A stretch of 64,000 bases of DNA from Hirsutella rhossiliensis. Its lineage: Eukaryota; Ascomycota; Sordariomycetes; Hypocreales; Ophiocordycipitaceae. A program made the position numbers and the translations under genes. Under the pieces are notes generated by a model. That model had not been told where the DNA came from. It saw only the letters and a list, made by a program, of their open reading frames with translations, and made no database searches. Numbering within the stretch: the first letter of the stretch is position 1; every line of letters begins with the position of its first letter. Location: NCBI RefSeq assembly GCF_020360975.1, contig NW_025408668.1:8246001-8310000 (forward strand), given 5' to 3'. Positions 32,774 through 44,107 of this stretch are shown piece by piece.

Positions 32774-34419
32774 GAGATTACCATCACTCATCATTTTCTC
32801 CTGCCTATTCGTTCGAGTCGATACGACGCAACACTACGGCACGGTGGCCATTTTTCCTCTATTGTGCCTCAATTTCGCCAGCAAGCATCGCCGGATTGCG
32901 GGATTGCATTGCGTCTGCACTTTTTTTTTGATTACGGAATGATTTTTAAAAAGATACCTTGAGGGCGGCGTACGTCGACTAATGGAAAGCAAAACAAAAA
33001 GTGACAAAAAAGAGAGACGGCTAGCATGATTATGGGCAATGCATGAATTGCTTTAGCTAGCTGATCGCCGCGTTGGGACAGGGGAACTCTGCCTGTGGCC
33101 AGAACGGCCAAGGTGCACGACGGTACCCAATGCAGGCTTAACGAAGTGATGAACAAGGGAACAATCTCGTCGTGGATGGACGAAAGGCGCATGATGCTGA
33201 AGACTGGACGCAGTGTGCGAGCGTTTTCACGTGGTGGCATATGCAGGCTACGCATGACGATAGCGTTGGCCTCTAAGCGGGCACAATCTATTGACAGTCA
33301 CAAACACCGTGCCTTTTCCTCGCTTCTCGTGCCTGTCTTTAGCCTCGCCAATCTTCTACGCTATGTTGATGGTCCCGTGAGGGCGTACTGTAGAGCATGA
33401 GAAGCTTGTCGTCATAGCTTCCTGTGAGATGGGACACCTGGTGAGCTTCTCCGCCCTTCCCTTGGGGCAGGGAGGTGTTCGATCGGCACGTATATGCCCG
33501 ATGACGAGTTGAGGCCGGCCAAGAGGAGACTTGAAAAGAAGCCATTACGACGTGACTGCTCCCTGGCCACCATCACAGCCCCATGTGCCGAGGGGGGGAG
33601 AGGGGGCGACAAACAAGCTGCACAGCCGGCGTCTTTTTCGTATCCTCACTCGCCCCTCCCCTTGTCCCGCTCCCGTTCGGACCGCAGGGCATTTCGATGC
33701 GAAGACCCGGGGCCCCTGGGCGGCGAGCGCAATCCCACCGGTTCCGGTTCCTGATCGGGGCCTTGCTTGGCACAACGCACGCCCCCCTTTTCCCCCGGTC
33801 AACATGTGAAGAAGGGCTGAGGCTCAGCGGCGGACCATGGGCCTGGGCGCCAAGTGTGCCCGCCTTCTTCGGGGCCCGGGAAAATGCGTGCTCGGCAGGG
33901 CACCGGTCGCCGCGCCTACTCGCGGGTTCTGGGGATGTATGGAACTCGAGTGCGCCAGGACGGGTTTTTGATGACCTGCCGCAAACAGGAGCAGCAGCAG
34001 CAGCGGCAGCAGCAGCCCTCGGTGAGCGGCGGCGGGGCAAAGCTCCAACGTCTCCTGCGGAACAGGTCGTATCAGAAAATCTGCGCAACTGATTCCCTTG
34101 GGCGCCCTTTCTTGTCTCCCCATCTCTGCTGCCCATGGCCCGAATCCGACCCCGTGCCATGGACCGTCGGCCCCTGGGACTCACGAAAACACCGAGACGG
34201 CGCAAACACGGCGCGAACCATGGTTCTGGATTCGTCAGAGAGTGGGGATTGACAGGCTCGCTCACGGACTTCCAATCTGTGGTATTACTCAACGGACCAT
34301 GGTCAGCTAAACCAAAAACACTCCGGAAATACTTAGTGATGAGGGCAAACAGCGCCCGTTCATTTCAACAAGTTCCACCTCGTACATTCTTCTCGCCGCG
34401 GCATACCACGCTCGCTGTG
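32774..34419. other. Convergent intergenic region
   Basis: This holds the 3' sides of two convergent genes. A poly-A/T stretch lies near 32920-32955 and a CAG/CGG-rich stretch at 33987-34017. Minus-strand frames at 33573-34292 are Arg/Pro-rich and unsupported. Confidence 0.45.
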
Positions 34420-36948
34420 TTACTTTTTCCCCTTCAAGACAAATGTCTCCCCGACCCACCCGTACGCCCTGTTGAGCCTCCTTCCGTGCCTCCTGGCCAT
34501 GAAAAACGGAATCTTGGCCCGAGGATGCGGCTCGTGGAATTGGATCCTGCTCTGGTCGGATCCGTCCACCCGCTGGAACTGCCAGACAGACCCGTACAAC
34601 TTCTCCGCCGCAAACATTCCCGTCAATGTCATCGCATAGGTGAAGTCGTTCCACGGAATCTCACCCGGCGATGACGTCACGGCCGGGTTGAAGAAGAGCG
34701 TCCGAAACACCTTGAGCGCGCGAGCGTCGACCGCGATTGAGTCCGGAGCAGCTGCCTCAGTGGCGGTGGTGCCCGTGTCGGTAGGGGCATACTCCTGTGA
34801 TGACTGTCCTCTCGTTTTTGTCTTTGTCTTCAATGGCGAGTGGGCTTGCCCCGGCCTGTACGTGAGACCGATATACAGCGTTGACAGTGGCTTGTAGATG
34901 GAGTCGACGTCGAGGTTCGGATCTCGTCCCTTGGCCGCCGGTGCCGGCTCGGCAACCCATTCCGGCGTGCGCTGCAGAGTGCGCTGCTGTGACAGAAGAT
35001 GTCCCAGGGCTGTACCCTCCAAGTTGCCGCACTCGACACGAACGACGCGATCGACAATGGCCCAGAAGTCGTCGAGCTTTTGCTCGGCTCTCCGCATTGC
35101 CTCGGTATCCTCCTTGGTCCGACGCTTTCCCGATGGGTAGGAGAAGTTCTTGTCGGAAGGATCGCATAGTTTGGCCGCCCGGGGAAGGTTCTTGTCACTA
35201 ACAGCCTTTACCAGCTTAGCCCACGACTTGGTCTGCTCGTCAAACTGGTGCTTGATCCCGTCTTCCCGATCCACCATGTTCGATTCAAAGCTCTGCGCCC
35301 ACGGCTGGTACAAGTCGAGCTGGCTCAAGCATTGCGAAAGGATAGAGAGGTTTCCAATGACTTCGGCCACGTGTGCCGATACAAGTTCTTTTGCCTGAGG
35401 CTCGGCCATCAAGAGGCGCTCCAGCTCATCCAAAGCCAAAGGCAGGCGCACCAAGAAGAGTTGACGGTCGTCTTCCCACAGCGTGCGGAGCAGCCAGGTC
35501 AGTTGAGCTTCGACCTTGTTCATCTTGACACCAGACTTGGACCTGATTTGAATTATGGTGGAGCTGGCATCTACTGGCGGCTCGCGCACAAAGAACTTTC
35601 GCATTGGCGGAGATGCAGAAACGCTGTGCTTGAGCTGGTTCAGAGGTCCCTTGACTGCCCAGTCGAGGTAAAAGCGGAATTTGAGCAGGGCCGCCAGGAA
35701 CTCCTCGGGCAGGTCTTGCATGGGCGATATGGCCGCGGCGTGCTTGGCTTGCAGCGCTTGCAAATTTTGGGCCTGTTGGCAAAGATTGGAATAGACCTCA
35801 AGTTCCAGATGGGCGTCGAGCACCATATTACTCACGACACGGGTCCAAAATACACTCTGCCGGCCGAAACTGAATACGGGATGCGCATCGCCGTAGACGT
35901 CCTTAAGCATCTCCTGTCGGTGTTCTCGGACCTGGAGCAGCCTCTCGGCAAAGTACCCTGGATCCTCTCGCAGGGCCCAAAGGTGATCCTCAGCCGCCGA
36001 TGTTTTGGCCCGAAGGAGCGCCTCGATTCGGCCAAGGTCGAGCTGCGCGGGAACTCGATAAGGAGCCTCCGCCGCCATAACGGCCAGGGATTCGAGCCCG
36101 TCTGTCTCCTTTTCACTCTTCAGTTGCGGCTCTGGTTGGGGAGAAAATTCGTTGCTAGTCAGCGCGTCGGCTGGAATGTCGTGGAGAATCTGCAAGCAGC
36201 AGCTCACGAGAAAGGCCAGGGTTCTCTCTTGCGCCTCGAGAATTTGAAGCCCCTCGCCTGGCAAGAACTGTTTTCTCGTGTGCATCCAGTCAAAGGCATC
36301 GGGATGATCGTCCCAGGCCAGCAATTTGCCATATTCTCTGGCGTCGAGGACCCCGTTAAGCAGAAGGACGTGCTCGTTGAGAAAGATGGGAACAAGACTC
36401 ATTGTTACCTTGCCGAGATGCATCGCCTCGCCATCGGCGGCAGCGAACTGGGAGGGATGATAGCGACCTCTGGAATTGAGAAGCAACAGCAGAGCCTTCG
36501 GCGTCGACAGGTCCTCTTGATTGATGTATGCCCACATGAAGCGGTCCTTGTAGCTTGTGGGCAGGTGCTTGGACTGGATAGACTCTTTGCGGAACGCCTC
36601 GAAGTCCGGACGATGCATTTTGGCCATGCCGGGCCAGGCACTCAGCAGAATTTCGAGTCTCTGCTGCTTCTTCTTCTTTGCCCAGCGCCTCTGGATCGTG
36701 GCCTCGTGACGCACGAGGATGGCTTGCAGTCTATGGTAGCTAGCGAATATGCTGCTGGACCGCTGCTGGGCCTCGCGGCGGACGTCGGCCGGAGACTTGT
36801 AGGTTGGAACGGGCATGTCCGGATGCATTAGCTGGGCGAGAGTGGCCGGATCATTGTAATCGGGGCCGCCCAGGTCGGGTCTGTCGTCGCCATAGGCATC
36901 TGCACCGGGTCCAAAGGGGTCGAACCGGTGATCGGGCCTTGACTCCAT
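34420..36948 (-). CDS. Large uncharacterised Pezizomycotina protein
   Basis: Intronless, 842 residues, ATG at 36948 (MESRPDHRFDPFGPGADAYG). It is mostly alpha-helical. It has an early basic coiled-coil-like stretch (HEATIQRRWAKKKKQQR) followed by LLSAWPGMAKMHRPDF, and a very conserved-looking C-terminal block: ALKVFRTLFF, then PGEIPWNDFTYAMTLTGM, AAEKLYGSVWQF, and IQFHEPHPRAKIPFFMARRHGRR ending NRAYGW. This tail recurs in a widespread family of fungal proteins with no known function, often given only placeholder names. There is no signal peptide or membrane segment. The frame is intact and has no sign of pseudogenisation. Confidence 0.82.
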   Translation of the reverse strand: MESRPDHRFDPFGPGADAYGDDRPDLGGPDYNDPATLAQLMHPDMPVPTYKSPADVRREAQQRSSSIFASYHRLQAILVRHEATIQRRWAKKKKQQRLEILLSAWPGMAKMHRPDFEAFRKESIQSKHLPTSYKDRFMWAYINQEDLSTPKALLLLLNSRGRYHPSQFAAADGEAMHLGKVTMSLVPIFLNEHVLLLNGVLDAREYGKLLAWDDHPDAFDWMHTRKQFLPGEGLQILEAQERTLAFLVSCCLQILHDIPADALTSNEFSPQPEPQLKSEKETDGLESLAVMAAEAPYRVPAQLDLGRIEALLRAKTSAAEDHLWALREDPGYFAERLLQVREHRQEMLKDVYGDAHPVFSFGRQSVFWTRVVSNMVLDAHLELEVYSNLCQQAQNLQALQAKHAAAISPMQDLPEEFLAALLKFRFYLDWAVKGPLNQLKHSVSASPPMRKFFVREPPVDASSTIIQIRSKSGVKMNKVEAQLTWLLRTLWEDDRQLFLVRLPLALDELERLLMAEPQAKELVSAHVAEVIGNLSILSQCLSQLDLYQPWAQSFESNMVDREDGIKHQFDEQTKSWAKLVKAVSDKNLPRAAKLCDPSDKNFSYPSGKRRTKEDTEAMRRAEQKLDDFWAIVDRVVRVECGNLEGTALGHLLSQQRTLQRTPEWVAEPAPAAKGRDPNLDVDSIYKPLSTLYIGLTYRPGQAHSPLKTKTKTRGQSSQEYAPTDTGTTATEAAAPDSIAVDARALKVFRTLFFNPAVTSSPGEIPWNDFTYAMTLTGMFAAEKLYGSVWQFQRVDGSDQSRIQFHEPHPRAKIPFFMARRHGRRLNRAYGWVGETFVLKGKK

Positions 36949-37875
36949 GGCTCATGCATCCAGCACCGACTGATATGCGATGACCAGGCGGAGCGGAGGA
37001 TGCTCCAATAAAAGTAGAGCTGGATGTTCAAGCCCGGAGCCGCAAAGATGTGCGAATGCCCGTCCTCGGTACCGTAACGAGATGAATCACCGTCGCTTCA
37101 GACACCCACGACAGCCTCCAGCCGATGGATAGGACGTCGGGACCGGAAAATCTCATTCTCCCGCAGTCCATGCCAGTTATACCCAGCAAGAGCTACTACA
37201 GTTATGCAGAAAATTGAACGAAGTAATCTTAGTCATTGAATATGCGAATGCATGACAGGGCAAGGTTTAATAGTTATGATGCCTTCCAGAACTTTGGTTC
37301 CGACCAAATGCCCGGATACTCCATGCCGGCTCCACAATTGGTCTCACCAGCTCTGCCGGGGCGTCTTCACGCTAGCGCCAATACTCATCACCGGCGTCCG
37401 GAGATCCTTGGCGGTTGGTCGTGATCCCAGTCGCTGACGACCATGGGAAACAAAGAACGGTACGGAACGCCGCCACGTGTGCATTCTCGAAGAAGGACAG
37501 GGCCCTATGACCCATGTACAGCATCGACATACCCGAAATATCCTCGTATTCTTCAAGGCATAGCCCCCTTGTTTGCGCCTATGCCCGGGGTGCAGGGCGC
37601 ATGTGCCCGGGACTTGTCCGGGGCGCGCGTGAGCGGTGCCCCTGCAACGACGGGTCTAGCGACGGGCGTCCGGCTCGAATTCCAGCACACGCGGCCCATC
37701 GCATTCACCCGTGACCGGACCAGGGGGGAGAATAGCTTCCATGGACGGCACAGCAACACGCTTGGGGGCTGCGAGAAACTCCCAGGCATAACTCTTCGCA
37801 GACTGGCCGATGAGTGTGCGCCGCCAGACACGAGCTTCGTGCAAGCTCTGCCCAGGCACCTCGTGGTGATTCCCG
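36949..37875. other. Intergenic region
   Basis: The gap lies between two minus-strand genes. I see no RNA gene, repeat or supported frame. Confidence 0.5.
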
Positions 37876-39243
37876 TCAATCGAATGGAATTCTCCGCAAG
37901 GTTTCTCCCCCGGTTCCCTTCTTCAACTCTTGAGCCGCCGCAATACTGCTGGGAACCTTGATCCCGCAGCAGTCTCCCCAACCCGTACCATCGTGCGAGT
38001 GGCCGGGATGTTGTCTTGCGTCAGCGGTCCCATCATCGTCCCCGTCGTCGTCCGCAGCCGCATCTGGGTGTTCCTCGCTCATGCCGGCTGCGGCGGGAAT
38101 CAATGAGCCGAATAAGAAGTGCTGCATAACCGGCAACTTGCCCAACACCTCTGCAGCAAACATCCGGCGCATACCGCCGTCAATCTTGGACCACGACTTT
38201 GCCGAGGAGATGTCGTCCAGCATGGGGCTATGCCACCGCAGGCCCTTAACGGTCTTGGTGTTGTTTACGAAGCCAATCTGGCCAAGATACATGTAGTCCT
38301 TGCCAAACTCCTCGATGGTGAGGTCCTGGTGGATGGCGCGAGGGGTGATGAATGGGTGATGGAGGAGTTGAGCTGCGCCGAAGAGAAAAGGCAGGAACTG
38401 GTAATCGTCCAGGCCCCAAACACCGTGGGATCCGGCGGGCTCCAGGTAGTAGGTCATCTGGACAGAGCGCATCAGGGCCAGGTAGCGCAGGAATACACGG
38501 AGAACGAGGGGCTTGAAGTCTGTCGTCTGCAACAGGCCAAGCTGGTAGAGACAAAGAAGCCACATCATAAAGTTGAGCTCATGGCCCGAGCCATAGTCGA
38601 TGCGGTTACGGTTTCCGAAGGATTGATTCAGGTAGGCAGATGCCTCGGCGATGGCATCGTCATTGACGAGCCCCAGCATGTTGTGCCACCTCGTACACTT
38701 GCTCCTGGCGAGATCCAGAAAGCCTCGAAAGGCCTTGTTCCCAAACCGTGAGCCCCCCTGGTCGTCTGGAGGCGATTTGGCGATGAGCTCGCGGGCCTCA
38801 TCCAGTATCGTCAGGAGGGCCTGTACCGTTGCACTGAGGCCATCTTCCTTGACGGCAGAACAGGGGGTATCGACAACGGCTTCTGACAGCCCGAACACCC
38901 AAGCTTTGACGAGGCTGTTGGCTGGGGAGGAGAGAAAGAGGCCATGGTCTTTGGGGGAGATGATTCGCCTCGTCGGTACCTTGAACGACCAGTGCGATGT
39001 GTCTGGTGGCGAGGGCAGGACGGGAGTCTCGGGGACTGGAGTTGGATTTGAGGGTTCGGGTCGCCGTTTGCGAGGCTCTAGCTTGGGGATCTGGTCCTTG
39101 AGTTTGGGGCCCGCAGAAATCGGTTCGCGCAAATGGGGTGACGGAGTGTTGGAAGCCATGAGGTGAGCTCGAGCCTCGGGGCAGGAAACGAGTGATGATG
39201 ATGATGGGTTGAAGAGGAGAGACGAGATGGACACTCGAGCCAT
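37876..39243 (-). CDS. Protein phosphatase 2A activator PTPA (peptidyl-prolyl isomerase)
   Basis: Single exon, 455 residues from the ATG at 39243; a second in-frame ATG at 39159 (MASNTPSPH) would give 427. The PTPA domain shows RRIISPKDHGLFLSS, IDYGSGHELNFMMWL, a leucine-rich helix, LEPAGSHGVWGLDDYQFLPF and WHSPMLDDISSAKSWSKI, then KLPVMQHFLFGSL. PTPA (yeast Rrd1/Rrd2) uses ATP to switch PP2A catalytic subunits to the active serine/threonine form. The C-terminal extension has an Asp-rich stretch and the motif GWGDCCGIKVPSSIAAAQE. I cannot firmly choose Rrd1 or Rrd2. It is divergent from RRP46, with 301 bases between the two start codons. Confidence 0.93.
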   Translation of the reverse strand: MARVSISSLLFNPSSSSLVSCPEARAHLMASNTPSPHLREPISAGPKLKDQIPKLEPRKRRPEPSNPTPVPETPVLPSPPDTSHWSFKVPTRRIISPKDHGLFLSSPANSLVKAWVFGLSEAVVDTPCSAVKEDGLSATVQALLTILDEARELIAKSPPDDQGGSRFGNKAFRGFLDLARSKCTRWHNMLGLVNDDAIAEASAYLNQSFGNRNRIDYGSGHELNFMMWLLCLYQLGLLQTTDFKPLVLRVFLRYLALMRSVQMTYYLEPAGSHGVWGLDDYQFLPFLFGAAQLLHHPFITPRAIHQDLTIEEFGKDYMYLGQIGFVNNTKTVKGLRWHSPMLDDISSAKSWSKIDGGMRRMFAAEVLGKLPVMQHFLFGSLIPAAAGMSEEHPDAAADDDGDDDGTADARQHPGHSHDGTGWGDCCGIKVPSSIAAAQELKKGTGGETLRRIPFD

Positions 39244-39544
39244 CCTCAAGGCGTCTCCCGCCTGACTAGAAGTATCTGCTACCTCGGCTGGTAGCCCGAC
39301 TTACACGCAAAGTCGAAGTAGCTGACACTTATCGCATGCTGGCACTTGCTGGTGCCTGGGCTTACTAACGCAGGATCCGGCGGAATCGACTCCGCGTATC
39401 CGTACTTTGTAATTACCCTTGTAACTATCCGCACCTCCGTTCAGATCCTGGCCGGCTTTTGGTTCCACCTCGCCATCCGCCACCGTCGCCGAAGCAAAAT
39501 TTCCCACCACCGGCGGCCCGTGAAGCGAGCGAGACGGCTCCGGA
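39244..39544. promoter_or_regulatory. Bidirectional promoter region, PTPA / RRP46
   Basis: Only 301 bases lie between divergent start codons (127 more if PTPA starts at its second ATG), so the two genes share a promoter region. I identify no specific site. Confidence 0.5.
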
Positions 39545-40420
39545 ATGGCTCCTTCAGCTGAGCCGGCGGCCGAGTTGTCTCACCTGCCCAAGGCAGACGG
39601 CTCTGCAACTTTTTCGCACTCGGGCTTCACCGTCACCTCTGCCGTCAACGGGCCCATCGAAGCCCCGAGGCGCGACGAGAACGCTTTCGAGGCTCTTGTC
39701 GATGTCACCGTACGGCCGGCCGCGGGCGTTGGAGGTATGCATTGATAGAATCCTTGCATCAGTATTCAACCCCGTATCTGACCCCCTTCAACCAGGTACG
39801 GCCGAGAGGCAGCTTGAGTCCATCTTACAGCCAGCCCTTCGACAGCTCATCCCCGTCCGCAACTTCCCCAGATGCATGATCCAGGTCACCCTCCAGGTCA
39901 TGGAGATGCCAGAGAATGCCTACGTTAATACGAAGCTGCTTCAGGCCCAACTGGTGAGTCGCACGCACTCCTCGTCGTCGATTAATGGCGTGCCTCGGCT
40001 CATAATCGCATGCAGAACCTGCCCATCATCCCGGCTTTGCTACACGCTTCAATCTTGGGCCTCATGAGTGCAGCCATCCCGCTCAAGACGATTGCTACGG
40101 CCACGACACTTGCCATGGGGGTAGACGGCAAGGACGGCATTCTCGTCGACCCGAGCCTGGCCGAGGCAGACAAGGCCCGGTCCATCCATGTGCTTGGTTT
40201 CACCTCGGACGATGAGCTTCTCTTGGCGGAGTGCTCCGGCTCATTCACGGTCCAGGAGTGGGACAAGATTCTCGAGGCTGGGCGGTCTGTATGCTGCCAA
40301 GGCCCCGACCTGGGCCCCGACACTGCCATGGCTGCCGGTGGGTTGGAGTCGCAGAGCATCAAGGCATTCATCCGATCCACCATGGAAACCAAGGTGTCGA
40401 CAGGGCTGTACTGGAAATGA
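39545..40420 (+). CDS. RRP46: Exosome core subunit Rrp46 (RNase PH-like)
   Basis: Three-exon model, 250 residues: 39545-39734, 39796-39953, 40016-40420. It has the RNase PH fold: SHSGFTVTSAVNGPIEAPRRDENAFEAL (shown in part), then VDVTVRPAAGVG, GTAERQLESILQPALRQLI, RNFPRCMIQVTLQVME and NLPIIPALLHASILGLMSAAIPL. These match the exosome RNase PH-type subunits, with the order and length typical of Rrp46. It is one of six ring subunits of the RNA exosome in nucleus and cytoplasm. Introns start GTATGC and GTGAGT. Confidence 0.9.
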
Positions 40421-42328
40421 TGCGAAACTGCGACGAGAAGCATCTTGAACGTGCCGATCTGCCTGTGGAGCAGCATGGGCATAAGCCCTATGCAGGGCCA
40501 CTTGCCAGGGCAATTGGAGCATGACGCGGGATGAAGCAAGATTCACCTCATATGCATGACAGAGTCGGCATCAGAAGGGGCGGGAGATGGGCAATGGCCA
40601 ATAGGCGCCGGTTCCATGTGTCCGATGGGGGTGTCCGTCTCGGTTGTCCCCGAAGAACCGCAGCATTACCGGCTTGGGCAAGTGGCGGCACCTCGGGTAT
40701 GGCGCATCTAGCCGTTGCCTCTATAGGGAAGTAGGTTAAGGGCGGCGTTTCATCTTGACCTCAGGACTGCCCAGGGCGTGTCAGGGGGGGCCCTCTGCAG
40801 ATGTCTGACCGTCTGATGGGCCGGAGGCATGAAAAATGTCGGCATGTCGAGCCGGGCTCATGCACAGACTACTTGTAGCCGGAGGCAGCCCGCGACACTC
40901 ACTTGTGTGTCCTCGGCTCTAGGGCCATGAAAATACACAATCATCATCTACTTGATACTGGAAACGCGAGAATTCACAGTGTCGCCCGCCACACGGGCAA
41001 CCTGTGCAAGCTCGGCAACGGCGGCAACGTCTCACTTGGAGGAATGCGGCTCGAAACTCATGACGGAGTAACGCAATGAGCCAGTCGAGTCCGACCGGAG
41101 CCCAGTACAACGTCCGTCCCTGTCAGTGTCGGAACGGGGGGGGAGAGTCACGGGAGCGTCTCAGGTCCCAGCCTCCCCTGTCTGCCTGTAAGTGAGCCCA
41201 CGGTGACTGTAACCGCGATGCTGGGGAGGGTTTGATCCCCTGGAGCGTTGATCGCACAATCGAGAAGAAATGGAAGAAAGGGGGGCCTGTCGGAGAAAGC
41301 GGGAGAGCTGGCTGCCTTGTTTCCTCTCTCTCGGGCTTGTCTCTGTTCTCCTCGGCTTTGTCTTTCTTTGTGATTGCCGATAATTGCCGATTGATACATG
41401 AGCGTTTTTGTTCGCTGCCTCCTCATTCTTCTCCGTCTTCTCGTCCTTTTCTTCCCCCATACGTTTTTGGATTGATACTGCTGTTGCTGCTGCTTCTGCG
41501 ATTGTTGTTTTTACGGGCTTTTTTCTCTTCTCGCTCACTGTGCTGTGCATCATCATCCTTCCCCAACCCGCCCATGATGCGGTGCTGACATCCAGCCGGT
41601 CGCTCGCGCCTTCCTTTGTCCCCCATCATCGATTTTCTTCCTTTTGTTTCCCCCCCCCGCATTTAGGCGCGGCCCTGTCTCGCCTCCCCGCGTCGTCCAT
41701 TCCTCCATGCCGTTGCTCACCGACAGCTAGGCGTCGTCATCTGACGGCCAGCCACGACTCTCGATCCGGACAGACAAGCTTGCGGGCCAAGTCGTCGCCA
41801 GCCACCAATCGCTTTCTCCATTGCCTACCTGCCGCTGCAGACGGACCGACCACGTGCATGGCCCTGTGGTGGAGGAAGGCTGAAGAAACGTGGTGCAGGT
41901 GAGAAGCCCCCATCCCCCTCCCCCAATCCCAATCAAATACTAGCTGGACAAGAAGGGGAAGGGGGGCGATGAGCTGTCACGGCGCCGCCTGCTTCAGCGG
42001 CTGCTTCAATGGCTTGCTTGCGGCACGGCTCTGTCCTGTCTTGCTTGGATCGAGCATTGGCTGACAATGGCTTCCAGGTCACCGTTGGACCGTTGGACCG
42101 TTGGACAGCCGGTTGAAACCCGTTCTGCCTATTAACGACGGGCAGGACGTGGCACTGAAACTTTGGACGCTGTGTGCACTTTGCATCTTAGCCCATCTTT
42201 TCCGCGTCGCATCAACGTAGCGAGATCCTTATTGCCGACCCTCCTCTCGGCCCGTCGCCATTGGTTGTCGGCGCTTGGCATTCCACTTATCCAACGCCCC
42301 TGGCTTGCAGCCACCGTTCCATTGCGCC
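40421..42328. other. Intergenic region, NAD kinase promoter and leader
   Basis: There is no supported gene. From about 41400 to 41720 the plus strand is strongly pyrimidine-rich, probably leader or promoter of the NAD kinase. A short GGACCGTTG tandem repeat lies at 42080-42108. Confidence 0.5.
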
Positions 42329-44107
42329 ATGACAATCGCATCCCCTACTGCCCTCCACCCGGTTCTAGCTGACGCGGAACCCGCGGATGATAAAGCCGTC
42401 CACCGGCCTCGAACCCTTTCCGTCAACACTTCCAAGGCCACTCGCGGCGCCGATGACTCCCTTACTCCCCCGACTGCAACGCCAGCCCTAGGTGGAAGCT
42501 GCCCTGAGTCGTCCTCGGCTTCAACCTTGTCTGGACCTGCGCCCCCACCAATTGCCGTCGCCCACGCTCCCCATCACGGCCACCGCCGCAGTGCTCCCTC
42601 GCACGACTCCATCCCGCGCCGGACCATCATCAAGGCCCTTGCCTCGGTCGCCCGCAAGAAAAAGCCTGAGGCCCTCCCTCTTGACAGCATGTTCATGTCC
42701 CAAAATGGCGTTCGCACCGGTCCGTCCGGATCCGCCGCCTCCCCGATGCGCCTGGCCGATGCCTTGCACGACTTGGCCAAGAGGCAATCCACGCCCTCGA
42801 CCGCCTTGACCGTTCTGCAGTCGCCCTGCTTCTACCATCAGCGCTTCGACGACGCCGTCGACATTCAAAAGGTCCTTGAGGAGATCAAAAACGACGAGTC
42901 CATGTCCCACTCGCGCCTCGTCCAGACCGCAACCGGCGTTCGCGAGGTCTCCAAGCAGCTGCAACGCCGGCCCATCAAACGCGCAGTCCGAAACGTCATG
43001 ATTGTCACCAAGGCCCGCGACAACCAGCTCGTCCACCTCACCCGCGAACTGGCCGCCTGGCTCCTGCGCACCCCTCGGTACGGATCCGACGTCGGCGTCA
43101 ATGTCTTCGTCGACGCCAAGCTTCGCAGTTCCAAGCGCTTCGACGCCCCGGGCATCCTCGCACAAGATGTGCGCTATGAGAACATGCTCAAGTACTGGAC
43201 GCCCGACCTCTGTTGGAGCCAGCCCGAGAGGTTCGACTTGGTCCTGACGCTGGGAGGTGACGGCACGGTGCTCTTCACGTCCTGGCTCTTCCAACGCGTC
43301 GTCCCGCCGCTTCTGTCCTTCAGCCTCGGCAGCCTGGGATTCATGACGACTTTCGAGTTTGACAAGTACAAAGAGCATCTGAACCGGGTCATGGGCGACG
43401 AAGGCATGAAGATCAACCTGCGCATGCGCTTCACTTGTACAGTGTGGCGGCACGATTCCCGCGGCCAGCAGATGGGCGAGGGCGAGCAGTTCGAGGTACT
43501 CAACGAGCTCGTCATTGACCGTGGGCCATCCCCCTACGTCTCCAACTTGGAGCTGTACGGGGACGACGAACTCCTCACCGTCGTCCAAGCCGACGGCTGC
43601 ATCTTCTCCACGCCGACGGGCTCAACGGCCTACTCCCTCTCTGCCGGCGGCTCGCTCGTTCACCCAGACATTCCCGCCATCCTCTTGACGCCCATCTGCC
43701 CGCACACCCTGTCCTTCCGCCCCATGGTCCTCTCGGATACCATGGCGCTTCGCGTCGCCGTGCCGCGCAACTCGCGGGCCACGGCGTACTGCGCCTTTGA
43801 CGGTAAAGGCCGAATCGAGCTGCGCCAAGGCGACCACGTAACCATCACCGCGTCCCAGTACCCCTTCCCCACCGTGACCCGCACAGACACGGAGTGGTTC
43901 GACAGCATCAGCCGCACCCTCCGCTGGAACGTCCGCGCGGCGGCGCAGAAGCCGTTTGACACCAAGTGCATTACCGACGGGGCGCCGTCGCAGGACGAGG
44001 ACGACAACTGCTGGGACATTGACCAGGACAGCGCCTACTACCCCAGCGAGGAGGGTAGCGTGAGCGCAAGTCCCGTCCGACGGCAGATGAGCATGCTGGG
44101 CTTATGA
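42329..44107 (+). CDS. NAD kinase
   Basis: Single exon, 592 residues, ATG at 42329 (MTIASPTALH). NAD kinase phosphorylates NAD (or NADH) with ATP to give NADP(H). Motifs: LTLGGDGTVL with GGDGT at 309-313, LGSLGFMTTF, the Asn-Glu pair at 392-393 in EVLNELVIDRG, and STPTGSTAYSLSAGGSLVHP with TPTGS at 428-432. The first 170 residues are Ser/Pro-rich and resemble the regulatory extension of cytosolic fungal NAD kinases; there is no clear mitochondrial presequence. The tail is acidic. Codon usage matches its neighbours. It is convergent with the homeobox gene. Confidence 0.95.
   Translation: MTIASPTALHPVLADAEPADDKAVHRPRTLSVNTSKATRGADDSLTPPTATPALGGSCPESSSASTLSGPAPPPIAVAHAPHHGHRRSAPSHDSIPRRTIIKALASVARKKKPEALPLDSMFMSQNGVRTGPSGSAASPMRLADALHDLAKRQSTPSTALTVLQSPCFYHQRFDDAVDIQKVLEEIKNDESMSHSRLVQTATGVREVSKQLQRRPIKRAVRNVMIVTKARDNQLVHLTRELAAWLLRTPRYGSDVGVNVFVDAKLRSSKRFDAPGILAQDVRYENMLKYWTPDLCWSQPERFDLVLTLGGDGTVLFTSWLFQRVVPPLLSFSLGSLGFMTTFEFDKYKEHLNRVMGDEGMKINLRMRFTCTVWRHDSRGQQMGEGEQFEVLNELVIDRGPSPYVSNLELYGDDELLTVVQADGCIFSTPTGSTAYSLSAGGSLVHPDIPAILLTPICPHTLSFRPMVLSDTMALRVAVPRNSRATAYCAFDGKGRIELRQGDHVTITASQYPFPTVTRTDTEWFDSISRTLRWNVRAAAQKPFDTKCITDGAPSQDEDDNCWDIDQDSAYYPSEEGSVSASPVRRQMSMLGL

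Noticed and set aside
33573..34292. 239-codon minus-strand frame
   Set aside because: Arg/Pro/Gly composition, no supported start and no motif; it lies in a convergent intergenic region.
35248..36831. 527-codon plus-strand frame opposite the 842-residue gene
   Set aside because: It has no ATG start or domain; the minus-strand protein has a conserved-looking C-terminal block, so this is a shadow.
42521..43588. 355-codon minus-strand frame opposite NAD kinase
   Set aside because: It is antisense to conserved NAD kinase motifs; a shadow.
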